Shown: piece by piece, positions 1 to 11,400 of the stretch
Layout: each line of letters begins with the position of its first letter
Numbering within the stretch: position 1 is the stretch's first letter
From: Mesotaenium endlicherianum
Taxonomy: Eukaryota > Streptophyta > Zygnematophyceae > Zygnematales > Mesotaeniaceae
Length of the DNA stretch: 64,000 bases
NCBI GenBank assembly: GCA_009602735.1
Contig: WELA01007315.1
Location: 372,740-436,739, forward strand
Direction of reading: 5' to 3'
Made by a program: the position numbers and the translations under genes
The notes under the pieces: generated by a model
Told to the model about the DNA's origin: nothing
The model's database searches: none
What the model saw: only the letters and a program-made list of their open reading frames with translations

Positions 1-55
1 GGGGGGGGGGGAGAGGGGTATAAAGATGAAGAAAGTCGGAGGTGGCAGCCCTTAC

Positions 56-127
56 AGAAATGTCAGGGCAGGCAACTTGTTGAGGCACTCTGGCAGTCCA
101 CCTGATAGTTGACACTCTCCCAAGTTT
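56..127 (-). CDS. LRR exon (last one visible)
   Basis: 72 nt, acceptor ACAG, donor GTAAG. The repeat reads LGECQLSGGLPECLNKL. The gene continues left of the window, where the sequence begins in a run of G. Confidence 0.78.
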
Positions 128-1310
128 CTGTATGAAGCAGCAAGTCGACACAGAAGCTGGTGTCCATGCATGAGCTGCTTGGCTGGAGTGCACAGATGCA
201 TCACGCATTGAGCACGCAGCTGCCAGCACCAGACAGCGATGCGCGTTCTCCGCTTGGGGCCAGAGCACGGGACAAAGAGAACAATACTCTCCTCTATGTG
301 CTTCAAAGTGCTTCAATATAGGAGTGATCAGAGTGGCAACAGATGTAGTTCTGATGAAAGCACAGACTTCTCTATACAAGTGGCACAGATAAGAAGGCTG
401 GCAAAATACCCCCACGCACACGATTATCTCGCAAAGTTGTTGAGACTTACAGATTCTCCAGCTTCATCAAGTTGCACAGCGAATCGGGAATGATGCCATT
501 AAGGTTGTTATGAGCTAGGAGCCTGCATGCATAGAGGAGAGTCTGGCTAGAATGAGAACATGCAGCCAGCACAAACATTACATACTGTGGAGTGAGGAGG
601 GGCGGCGCCAGACACTGAAATCAACATAGCGAGGCACACGACATCGCCAGCACATGCTCGCAGCCGAAACAACACGAGCATTGGCGCCTGAGCCTGAACC
701 TGCTGCCTCACTCAGAACATATGTGAAAGGAAAGGGGGGGGAGGAGGAGGGGGACATGCTGCATGACTTGTGGAAGGGGGACGAGTATGAGTTGCAAGGA
801 GAAACGTGGGAGGTGGGGCCGGTGGAAGAAGGGGGTTGAAGGGGGAGGGGGGGAGGGAGGGGGGGCTAGAGGGGGCCTGGCATGCAATATCATGCATGCC
901 CCTGTCTCGGGTTGATTGAAAGACGTGGAAGACGCCCAAGTGGGAAGCTAGGGAACAGCAGTGCGAGTAATAGTGGTGGAGCCGGTTACATGACCCAGGG
1001 AAACGCGGAATCGTTCATCGCAAGGGTGCAGAGGTGCATAATGTGCAGCAAGCTGCGGACTATGTCCCGAAGCTTAAATAATCCAGGCACGTAGAGACCC
1101 CTCCTTGTCCGAGACCTGCACCGCAAGGCATTGCTGGCTCCAGCTGTGCCTCAAGGCTCAAAGGCTAACGATGACACGGAGCTGGGTGGAACGGGCACGT
1201 TACTTACAGTTCTGTGAGGTCGAGCAGACTTCCGAGACACTCGGGGAGGGTGCCACTCAACGATCTGCCAAGCTCTCTGTTGACGCAACCCACCACAAGT
1301 GACAGCCAGT

Positions 1311-1348
<38 letters not shown>

Positions 1349-2976
1349 ACACAAGCAATTTACAAATGTGTTACATAATCTTCCATCCAGGGATGCAGAC
1401 GAACGCGACGCAGGTGATTGGAGAGTGGTAGTACAGAGCAGGCAAGACCTGTGAGCACTCTCACATCTGCATCCTGCTGTTGTAAGAAGATTGTCAACAG
1501 GTGAGAAATACTCGACAAAGAGAACAACAATAATCAGTTGTTGACTCACATTCATCAGATTTGCGAGGATCAGGACCAGTGGTAGATACATATGCAGGGC
1601 CTTGAGGCTAAAACCCTTCAGTATTTAAGTCAAGCAATTGCGGGACTTGGGCAACGCCCCGCTGCAAACTCTGGCGCGTCTGAGAAGATGACATGACACT
1701 TAAATGCCCACAGCCTGTGCTAGCTGAGAAAGCGTCACAAAAGTGTGATGTGCCGGGTCGGACCAACTTACAAGTACTTCAAGGCAGTCAAGTCGCAGAT
1801 GCTTCCTGGGATTGGTCCTTCCAATGGATTTCCGTAAAAACTCCTGCTCGAGAGGAAGAAGTTCAAGCAGAAAGGTCTTCAGCGCATGCATGCCGCTAAG
1901 CCTCCCAGGACCATAACGAGCTTGCTATCATAGCAAGGCCTTACAACCAGTCAATACAGCACTCAACTCCTTTCCTAACGTGCGCATGTAGAAGCATAGC
2001 CCATTCTGTGGTCAGCAGCCCAACAAGCATAAAAAATTGAGCCTCGTACAACATGCCACGCAGTCGCACTGTGCCGAGGCATATCAGAGCATTCTAGCGG
2101 CATCAATTCAGGATGCCTGTACCAGAGCGTGAGCTGTGAATCGTCTGAGCTCAACAAACAAGGCAGAAGAAGAGGCTGCAGAAACTATGTGTCCAACTCA
2201 ACGGGCCTGCACCTTGAGATGTAGCTCATCGTCAAGTGCGCTCAAACAGCATGTGGAAAAGGACCAATATGCATCCCTAATGGATGCAGCCTTGGGGAAT
2301 CAGCCAGCACGGGAGACGGCCGAGTTTTAAACAGTCCCATTGAGCCGTTCAGCAGCTTCGCTACCCTCTGCTGTCAGTTCCTTGTTGCTGCTAGTGTGCA
2401 GCAGACCCACATTGGTGCTACAGGTTGAAGGGGACCAGGTCCCACGTACACACGAGCGCACTCACAGTTTATGCAGGCCGGTGAGGTCCCTCACACACTC
2501 GGGTATGTCGCCTGTCAGCCCGTTCCATGCAAGGTCGCTGTCCCTTGCAGCAGGGGGGGGCAAAACAGACACGTTCCACTCAAGGCTCAGGCGTGTCAAG
2601 CAAACCTGGAGGAGCAGAACCTTGAGAGGGGAGGGCTTGCATATTAAGGAGTTAAAGGGTCTTCCTGCAGTCTGAGATTCGAGAGGAATCTTCTTCAGCT
2701 CTGCACCTGGTGCAGGGATCGAGACTGGAGCTCCTAGTCCCAATCTCAATGCAAGCCCTAGCCTCTACTGGCCAGTACGTGGCATCAAGCAGGAGCACAT
2801 CGGTGCAGCACGGCCCGTGCAGAGTGTAGCCGGACAGCTAAGAAAACACAAGACCCAGGCCCCCTAATGTAGCAAATATGGGAGATTGTGGGGAGCACAC
2901 TCACAGCGTCTCCAACGACGTGAGGCTGCAGAGCCCTGAGGGTAATGGCCCACTGATACCCACATGCCGCAATGTG
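56..2976 (-). CDS. LRR-domain protein gene, partial (six exons, plant type)
   Basis: Six short exons on the minus strand each encode one plant-type leucine-rich repeat (LxxLxLxxNxLxGxIPxxLxxLxxL). In transcription order they are 2976-2905, 2537-2466, 1843-1772, 1276-1208, 522-451 and 127-56; five are exactly 72 nt and one is 69 nt. Every exon follows an AG acceptor and precedes a GTAAG or GTGAG donor (GTAAGT-like at 1772). All junctions have the same phase, and each junction codon reads as leucine, which strongly supports real splicing. Introns are about 320-690 nt. One-repeat-per-exon structure is known from plant LRR receptor kinases and receptor-like proteins. No signal peptide, membrane segment or kinase is visible, because the gene runs off the left edge and its 5' exons were not found. 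The product is probably an extracellular recognition domain; whether receptor kinase, receptor-like protein or secreted LRR protein cannot be told. Confidence 0.8.
451..522 (-). CDS. LRR exon
   Basis: 72 nt, acceptor GCAG, donor GTAAG. The repeat reads LLAHNNLNGIIPDSLCNL followed by MKLENL. Confidence 0.8.
727..872 (+). repeat. Purine-rich (G/A) strand inside an LRR intron
   Basis: A stretch of about 145 bases is almost all purine with many G runs of four to eight. It lies in the intron between the LRR exons at 1208-1276 and 451-522. Since the gene is on the minus strand, the transcript carries the pyrimidine-rich strand here. Confidence 0.7.
1208..1276 (-). CDS. LRR exon, one codon shorter
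   Basis: 69 nt, acceptor ACAG, donor GTAAG. The repeat reads LGRSLSGTLPECLGSLLDL; it is one residue shorter before the conserved LSG step but keeps the phase. Confidence 0.75.
1312..1346. repeat. (AC)n microsatellite
   Basis: About 17 uninterrupted AC units in the intron just upstream (minus sense) of the LRR exon at 1208-1276. Confidence 0.95.
1772..1843 (-). CDS. LRR exon
   Basis: 72 nt, acceptor GCAG, donor GTAAG. The repeat reads NPLEGPIPGSICDLTALKYL. Confidence 0.8.
2466..2537 (-). CDS. LRR exon
   Basis: 72 nt, acceptor ACAG, donor GTGAG. The repeat reads DLAWNGLTGDIPECVRDL followed by TGLHKL, a textbook plant LRR. Confidence 0.82.
2905..2976 (-). CDS. LRR exon (first one visible)
   Basis: 72 nt, acceptor GCAG, donor GTGAG. 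The repeat reads ISGPLPSGLCSLTSLETL; the last two bases plus the first base of the next exon make a leucine codon. Confidence 0.8.
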
Positions 2977-5900
2977 CTGCCAAAAAAAAAACCAACAAAA
3001 AGGGTCAGTTGGAAGAAGCTCAATGAGGAGTTGCTTACCGAAAGATTCAGGAGTATTGAGTAGCAGCAAAGCCTGCAATTGACTATAGCATGCCTCCACA
3101 TGTCTGAATCGTGCAGTGCATTGCAGTGAGCTGGACAGCAGCCTGCATGACCTCAGCTCTAAATGGGGCGACTGAGCAAGAAAGCCACAGCTAGCATGAA
3201 ATGCAAGGTACAGGTGATGAGCACAACCGTATATTCACATTGTAAAGATAGAACACAAAGAATAATGAGATTACTGAAGAACTACCAGCAACAGCACTCC
3301 CTCTGGCACGTGCAACGTGCACGAGGCAGCAGGGTCTCTTGACCTTCTGCCTGCCTGTCCCTTGTCCCTTTTAGGGAAACAGGCGCAAGTGCAAAATTGG
3401 TACTGGACGTTCAAATTCAAGATGGGATGGTAACACATATCACAATGTGTTTTGGCGGCCTCGAGATCTACGATCGACAAAAAGCACCACCGACATACTT
3501 GCCTGGATACAAGAACCTGACTGCTGAGAAGCATGGTGGGGGCTATCCTATGCACAACCAAAAAGGGCCTTGTGCTGATAGGGCACTGTGCAGAGTGATC
3601 AATGAGCCCAATGGAACCGCCTTGAGGCTTGGATGGTGTACGCTGCACGTCAAGCAGAGGTGTGGTTGTGCGCCGTTGACCCCACTGAGCATGAGCGGCA
3701 GCGCGTTGATAGTACTTACTGACGGGGAGCATAAGCGTGAGCTTACATTTCTCGTAACTTGGAGGAGAAGGAGCCGATCGAAACTCCAATGGATCCGCCC
3801 AAGTATGGGGATCCTTCCTCACCTGTTCCATTTATGATTCTGGGGGGATCATCACAATGACCAATGTGGTCCAACTATTAGAGAAGCATTAGACTCTCCT
3901 TCAGACACAAACTCCCCACTTTCCACCGTCGCATTTGTCAACAAACAAGTTGCAGGAACTAGCCACAAAGCCCAATGAGTCATGCCACAGGATACGGGTG
4001 CTAGATTGATCTGAATCCCGTGAGTGCCGGAGAAAATAGAGCATGGTTCAAATAAGTACTCTTCTTATAAGGTACATCAGAGTGCTCTGACTCTCTCAAG
4101 CATGTCAGCAGCCGGGTCTTTTGAAAGTGTTGTATTTCCTTGTAACTTGGAGAATTAAAGCATTTCACTTGTGACATAATGGCAAGTAGAGCAGCAAACA
4201 TACAATACAGGTGCCCAATGAAAATGCTGTCTTTTTCCGGTTGCATATATGTTGAGCAATGATATGACATGCAGTGCTCAAGCAATTCAAGGTCATAAGA
4301 AAACTGCCTGTGCTTATCAGATGACAGAATGGGTAACTGAGAGACCGGGGCAGAGGTTGTTTCACTTACATTGAAAAAACAAACCCGTCAGCTGTACAGA
4401 TAACATATTTTATACTGCCGCATTCCACATTGTCCCATGAGGACAAAAGACCATTTGGATCTTCGAAGCCGGATCGGAGCCCTTTGAGAGTGGCCACTGT
4501 GGTGTACATGTATAATGAAAGTTAGTAAGAAATAGTTAGTAAGGGAAGGAAAACAACGTCCGTGGGAGCTGGGTGTTGAATGAAACTGTCATACCGACTC
4601 CTTCATACCTGACACACTTCACGTACCGGCTCCATAGATGTAGTTGCGTGGCAGATCAGAATACAAGCACCCCAACCTCAAACACGCAGCACATAGTCGC
4701 TATGGTTGCAGAATTGTACTTGATCATGGCAACTGAACCAAGATTGATACCGAATGTCAAAGGGTTGTGGTCTTACATTCATTTTGGTCTATAAGTACTG
4801 CATCGCTGGTCACTTGAAGAGAGAAAAGCAAAATGAAGAAGAGCATCTTGTAAGAACGTACAAGCATTAAAAGTGGAAAATGAAAGATCATCTTTGCATC
4901 TTTTTTGCGCCAAAATCTTTTCCTGTCTGTGAGCTCTAGCTACATGCCTTCACGTCCTCAGAAAATGGTTCTTCCTCTATTGTGACTTGATGTAAATGGA
5001 GAACACAGAGTAGACTTCACAGACATAAGAAAATGCTCCATACAGATCATTGTTTCTTCGAATTTAGGCCTCTTCATGCCTATGCATCCTCCGGCCTCTT
5101 CATGCCTCTTCATCCTTTACATCCTCTTTATGTCTCAGACTTCATGTTATTTCAGAGCTCGCTCCAATCTTATCAATACATACCCCCCCTTTTCTTTTAT
5201 GCGTCGAAGGACTCGCTCGTCACTGTTAAGCAATCTTCGTAGGTGCAAGTTGCAACGAAGGCGCACCGCGACCAGGACGACCTCTTAGAAAGAAGGGGCC
5301 GCGATAACTTAGATGAAGGTGGAAGTTTCCGAGGTAAATTAGAGGGAGATCCTCGGCCAACAATCAGCCACGACAAAAGTCCAGCATATGTTCCACTGCG
5401 CCCAGGCCCCAAAGTTGGCAAAAGTCTACACTCCTTGACGACTTGGGACGATCTTGGGCAATCTTGGGCATTGAACCAATCTGTCACGTCGAGCCTCAAG
5501 GTACCCTGGCAGTTCAAGTCAAACTTGTTTTTGGTAGAGTTTGATGAGGTGGACCGTGGTTATGAAATTGCCAGAGCTTGGCAAGTACCAATATTTGAGA
5601 AGCTTCCAATTCCTGCTCGTACATTAATCATTAGCCTATGCGTAGCTTGAGAGTCAAGACTCAACATATTCCATGTTCAGCGACGAGCATGAACTGCGGA
5701 CTCAGTGCGGAGGCTCCCGCCTAGAAGGATGTATGGATATCCTATCCATGAAGGTGGGCGGTCTTTGTTGGGAACCTTTGGAAACTCCTGGTGGCACTGT
5801 TGTTCCTGATCATTCCGCGCTTGCCAATCCCGAAAGCATAGAGCACGAAAACTTCGGCGTCGCAAGGACCGTTTTGTATTTTGACAACATGCATACTTAC

Positions 5901-7360
5901 ACAAATTCGAACGACCCATTTGCTGTGAGGCACGATTTGTTGCTGGGCACGAGAATTTTGCAAAAGGACACAACATGTCTGTTTTGAATCCATACTCGCG
6001 ACGTCGGATCGCGTTTTTGCAATCCGTGGGGGGGGGGTGCGTTTATCACAAATGTCTCGTTTTTGGGGGGTTCGGGGTGTCGGCTATCCGTTTGACGGTG
6101 CCGCACGCGCAGCGGAAGTCACGGCCGCCCAGATTCGGAAAGTCAGCAATGACTCACCGCCAAAAGACTGATTTCATCACAGTCAGTGGCTAGGTCAAAG
6201 TCTAAGCCACTGGAAAGAGTGGCTATGACGAGGCAAAACCAACACTCTTGCGATGGGTCTGGACAGATAAGTCAGCCGAAAGGTTAAGTGCTTGGGACCA
6301 ACAATGGTCCAGGTCAGCAGGTGCCAGTAAGGCAACCTTGATCAGATTGGCCAACCTGGCAAGGCCACGACAGGAATGCTATAAGGGGTTGTGTGCCACC
6401 TCGGCAAGGACCCTTGTGTGACAGCCACAGCTTGGGCGTTCACCTCGAGCGTTACTAGCCATAGGCCACATAGGCGTGATTGTTAAACTGAGAAGTCAGG
6501 CAGCCACGCGCGACAGGCAATAGGCGTGCATGCATGCTTAGTGACAATTACTAGGTTGATTGTGAGCAACAGCGCAAGGACTGCATGCAAACTAAACACT
6601 GTGACTAAGCGTTGGCATTCTCGAGAGAGGATGGCATGCGTGGTGCATAGAAAAGGCACGAGCCCTGCACGAAGTTGTCTCATTCTTGCCCTCGCATTTT
6701 CCCAACAAGCAGAAGGAGCGTACGGGCAAAAGGGAGAGGAGTAGAAGAAGCGCGAAGGAGATGGAGTTCCCAAGGCCACAGGAGAGCCGAGAAGCCACGC
6801 TTCTGCCAATGCTTGAAGATTTTCCTCACATCGTATCATAGAAAGTTTAGAGCTAAAGAGTTTCCAAGAAGGGATTTCGCTTGTAAAGGGTAGAGAGCTT
6901 GTAGGATAGAATTTGCTATGAGTAGCACAGATTTGGACCAAACGCCACAAGTGGGTGAAAGGCACATGAAATGGTGAGTGCTGTGTTGGCTTTCAAGTAC
7001 TCAGAAGTCTCAATTGTCGAATTGCTGATAGCAGAAGTAAGATTAACAAGTAAAGCTCTCAGTGAAGAACTGAGCGAGCCCAGCCAAGCAGTGCAAACTG
7101 CCAAGGCGCGTTGCTGAGCAAAGAGCTCGAACCAGGCCAGCATAGATGCTTTAGTTTCAGAATGTTGTGAGCTGTGACTTTGGGAATGTTAAGCGAAAGC
7201 CCTGGTGGGCGATTTTCTCTGAACCTGGCATAACACGTTAATTTGTTTAGATGTGATTTCTGCAAACTACAAATCTGTTCATTCCATGAATCCTCAACTT
7301 AGGCAAGAAGCCTGTTTGAAAGTAAGGCGCTTCCGAGAACTTGGTTGATTGGTTCAAGTG
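2977..7360. other. No gene recognised
   Basis: I searched both strands. The longest open stretches (186 codons on minus around 3271-3831, 146 on plus around 3397-3837, 135 on plus around 5243-5650, 104 on plus around 5673-5987, 160 on minus around 6483-6965) match no family I know. They also lack the splice-site and phase pattern that marks the LRR exons. The 5' part of the LRR gene may lie here unseen. A TCTTCATGCCTCTTCATCC-type short repeat occurs near 5070-5130. The last bases, 7356-7360 (AAGTG), are the target site of element A. Confidence 0.5.
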
Positions 7361-8280
7361 TGTTACGTTTCTGCTTTTCGAGAGGATCTTTCCTCGGTAT
7401 TCAAGGAATATTTAATTCAAGTGGAAGGAAAATCTGTATAATTGTGCAAATCGACGAATACTCGAAAGAGCGAAAATGTAAACTAACGTAGAATGTGTGC
7501 TTGTGAGAGTTGCACTCACAATGACTCTTGCAAGTATATATACTTGCAAATCTTGAGGCACTGGAGTGCTTCGAGTCACCACCTAGGGCACAGGTTCATG
7601 TTCAACGAAAACGGACGAAAGGTTACAAAACTGTTCGGCCGAATGCTCCAAACGAGCCGTTTGGACGTTTGGAGACTTTTCGACGGTTTTCCGAAATAAC
7701 CGTTTCACGCCAAACGGGCGTATTCGCGTTCACGCGACTTTTGAAAAGACGCGATGGTTCGCGGAGTCGCGTACAGGTACTTTCGCCATGAACCGGTAGT
7801 TACGAATAACTACTTCGCCAATTGGTTAGGTGTGAACATTTCAAACGACGAGTCGCGGGTTGGAATCCGCTCGGATGCAAAGTCGCTTTGCATATATATT
7901 GTCGTTTCAATTTTACGACGCTTTCTTCGTATTAACGACTGGTCGTAAATGCGAAGTTTGTGACTGTGCATTATCCGAAATAATGACAATCAAATCAACT
8001 TAATCAATCCGTGATTTATTAAGTTATCATCTCATAATTAATCAAAGTAACTTTATGAATAATTATGTACTTTTGCGAAGTAGTCGAGTTACGTTACGAC
8101 GCTTTTTGCAATAGTATCTTGGTCGTTTCGCCAATCGACCAGGAATTAATCGACACACACGTGTGACGAATAATTGAATGTGATGCAATCATTTATCAAA
8201 TAATATGATAAATAGTATAACGTACTTTAGGTAATTGGGAAAACGTCCCAAATACGCCTAAAATAGCTCGGATCGTTACA
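7361..8280 (-). repeat. Element A 3' LTR
   Basis: 920 bp, TG...CA ends in element sense. It contains a 22-bp perfect palindrome at 7528-7549 centred on TATATA, probably the TATA-box region. It follows the polypurine tract at 8281-8293. Confidence 0.93.
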
Positions 8281-8293
8281 CTCCTCCCCCCTT
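8281..8293 (-). promoter_or_regulatory. Element A polypurine tract
   Basis: Reads AAGGGGGGAGGAG in element sense, directly before the 3' LTR. This is the usual plus-strand primer of LTR elements. Confidence 0.85.
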
Positions 8294-8421
8294 AAAAGAA
8301 CTTAACGTCCTCGTTAAGCGTACGTCTTTTAAGTCTTAAAGTGTCAATACTAGTCTTGACTAGCGTAAAACAGTGGGTGAGCGATTGGACTATGCATCAT
8401 CACAGTGACGTAAAAGAGCGT

Positions 8422-11400
8422 TTACTTGGCCGCGTCCCTTTTGCGTTTGTTCTTTGGTGTACGAAGCGCGCCTGGTAGCACACCTGCCTTAGCGCTGAAC
8501 TCTTGAGCTTGAGCCCATCGTAACCAATATCCTTGAACCAAGTCCTTACAATTAAGTAAGATCTCATCGTGAGGTTCGTACGAATTCCAACTTGAATCGT
8601 AGTCGAGCCATTTGATCAAAAGCTCCACTCGAGGAGGCTTATGACGAGTGTAGCGGTGGCCTAACACCTCCTCTACATCCCAGGCTTTATCATCATCGTC
8701 GAGTTCCAACTCTGGTGCTTGTGGCTGATAGCGGCCATCGGACCTAAACAGTTTTAGTAAACTGACATGGAACACAGGATGCGTTCGCCCCATGGATTTA
8801 GGCAAATCCAGTCGATATGCAACAGGTCCAACCTTTGCAGTTACGATAAAAGGGCCTACCCAACGAGGCAGAAGCTTGCGCTTTCCTGGGTGCTTGAGTT
8901 GTAGGTTTTTAGTTTGCAAAAGTACTTTATTGCCAACTTCAAAACTTAACTCAGTCCTGTGCGTGTCAGCAAACGTTTTCTGTCGGTCTCGAGCAGCGGC
9001 CAAGGCCAACTTCGCGTTCTTGTGCACCTCTTGAAGAGAGTGGACAAAGAGGCGTGCACTTGGTACTCTCATGGTTGACATCCCCATCTGACCATGAACT
9101 ACGTGTGTCAGGGGAGTGTGCGGATGTCGCCCATAATTAAGAAAAAATGGAGTTTCCTTAACACTTTCCTGATAAGCATTATTAACTGCGAACTCTGCGA
9201 CTGAAAGGAGGGTGTCCCAATCGTCTTGACGAGGATTCACATAATGCCTAAGGAATTGTTGCAAAACGCGGTTCAAGCGTTCAGTCTGACCATCGGTCTG
9301 AGGATGGAAGCTAGTTGACATCTTAAGGTTCGTGCCAAAATGCGAGCAAACTTCCTGCCAGAAGTGACTCGTAAATCGACTATCACGATCGCTTATGATC
9401 TCTTTAGGCATGCCATGTAACTTGAACACGTGATCCACGAAGAGACGCGCGGTCTCGACTGCATCAAGCGATGGTTTAGTGGCCACAAAGTGGACCATCT
9501 TAGTGAAACGATCGACGATCGTTAACACCCCATTGTGTCCTCTATCAGTGGTAGGCAATTCAACGACAAAGTCGAGGCTTATGCTTTCCCAAGGAGCACC
9601 TGCAAGTTCCAATGGTTGCAACTTCCCAGCTGGCCACGTATGGCTAGGCTTATTCCTTTGACATGTCGCGCAGTTGACGATGTACTCAGTAACATCAACC
9701 TTGAGGGACGGCCAAATGTACCCTCGGCGCAAAAGATGTAAGGTTTTGGTAATTCCATGATGACCTGAGTAAGGAGAGTCATGCGCTTCTCGTAGGAGCT
9801 CATGTCTTACTCGGCCTTCTGGGACAGCAATGCGCCCATTGTGCCACCAAAAACCGTCCTCAAACGTATAGTCTGAGTGTCCTTTCCTTTTGTCCATTCT
9901 GTCCATCGTTGTGGCTACACCACTCAAGTCAGAACCCTGGAGATCTAGGAAAAACGGATCTTTGAGATAGCCTTCGTGAAATAGTTGATGCAGGTCAAGT
10001 ACTTCAGAAGTTTGCATGCTACCCAAATCGGGTTGGCCCGCGTCACCAGGCCTGGCAACGCCAGTCGTCTGGAGGGGTACAGAAGAATCAAGGGTGGCCG
10101 CCCTCGAAACCTGACCATTTCGTCCTTGCAAACTCGCAACAGTCCCCAACATCAAGTGGTGAAGGGGAATTCGACTTAAAGGGTCCGCAACATTATTGCG
10201 ACCAGGGCGATACGCCCAGTTAAAGTGGAATCGTTGCAAGAACTCAGACCATCTCGTCTGGCGCCTCGATAGCGTTGGCTGTATTTGAAAGAAGGTATTT
10301 GGACAGTGATCCGTAACCACGGTCAAACCCTTGCAACCTTCCAAATAACATCGCCAAGTGTTTAAAGCATATATGACCGCCCAGAGCTCCTGCTCTGTCG
10401 TTGAGTAATTTTGTTCGGCGGGTGTCAGCTTTCGACTCTCAAAACTGATGGGCTTGCCTGCCTGCAGCAGAACAGCCCCTACTCCAACACCAGACGCATC
10501 TGCGACTACCTCGTAAGGCAAGTCGGGATCGGCTAATGAGAGAAGTGGCGCATTAGTGAGTGCATACTTAATGCGCTCAAACGCAATTTGCGTATTCTCA
10601 TTCCAAATGAACGTCTTATCTTTCCTCGTCAGAGCAGTGAGTGGCGCGGCCATCACTGAGTAACCTTGCATAAACTTACGAAAGTAGTTTGCAAACCCAA
10701 GGAATGAACGTACAGTATGCACATCAGTCGGGACGGGCCAATCTGCGACACACGCAATCTTGGCTGGGTCAGGGCGCACCCCTTTCGAACCCACTATGTG
10801 CCCGAGGTACAAAAGTTCATCCTTTAGGAAGGAACATTTCTTGAGCTTAGCGTATAGCTCTTGCTCACGAAGGATTTGCAACACCAACTCGAGGTGCTTG
10901 TAGTGCTCGTCCTTGTTCTTTGAATAGACCAGGATATCGTCGAGGTAAACCTGGACAAATTTCCCCAAATATGGTCGAAACAAATCGTTCATCGTGCTTT
11001 GGAATGTCGCGGGTGCATTGGTAAGTCCAAAACTTAGGACTTTGTATTGGAAGTGCCCAATAGGCGTACGAAACGCTGTCTTGGGGACATCCTCAGGTGT
11101 GATTCGTATCTGATGATAGCCTTGGGCTAAATCAAGCGAGGAGAACACGCATGCCCCTTGCAGCGAATCAAACAAGTCATCAATGCGAGGTAACGAATAG
11201 CGGTTCTTGACCGTTATGTTGTTCAACGCACGATAATCAATGCACATCCTAAGCGTCCCATCTTTCTTTTGAACAAAGAGTATGGGTGCCCCAAATGGAG
11301 AAGAGCTCGGCTCAATCCATCCTTTCTCAAGCAAATCGCTAATTTGGTCTTTCATCTCGGTCATCTCCAACGGGCTGAGGCGATAAATCGGCCGCCAAGT

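Noticed and set aside
3271-3831. 186-codon open frame on minus opposite a 146-codon frame on plus
   Set aside because: Neither translation has recognisable motifs, splice context or composition of a coding region.
5673-5987. 104-codon plus-strand frame
   Set aside because: No family resemblance, no clear promoter or neighbouring exon; overlapping frames on the other strand are equally long.
7493-7791. 68- and 87-codon frames repeated at 13665-13963
   Set aside because: Both copies lie in the LTRs of element A, antisense to it; repetition reflects the LTR.
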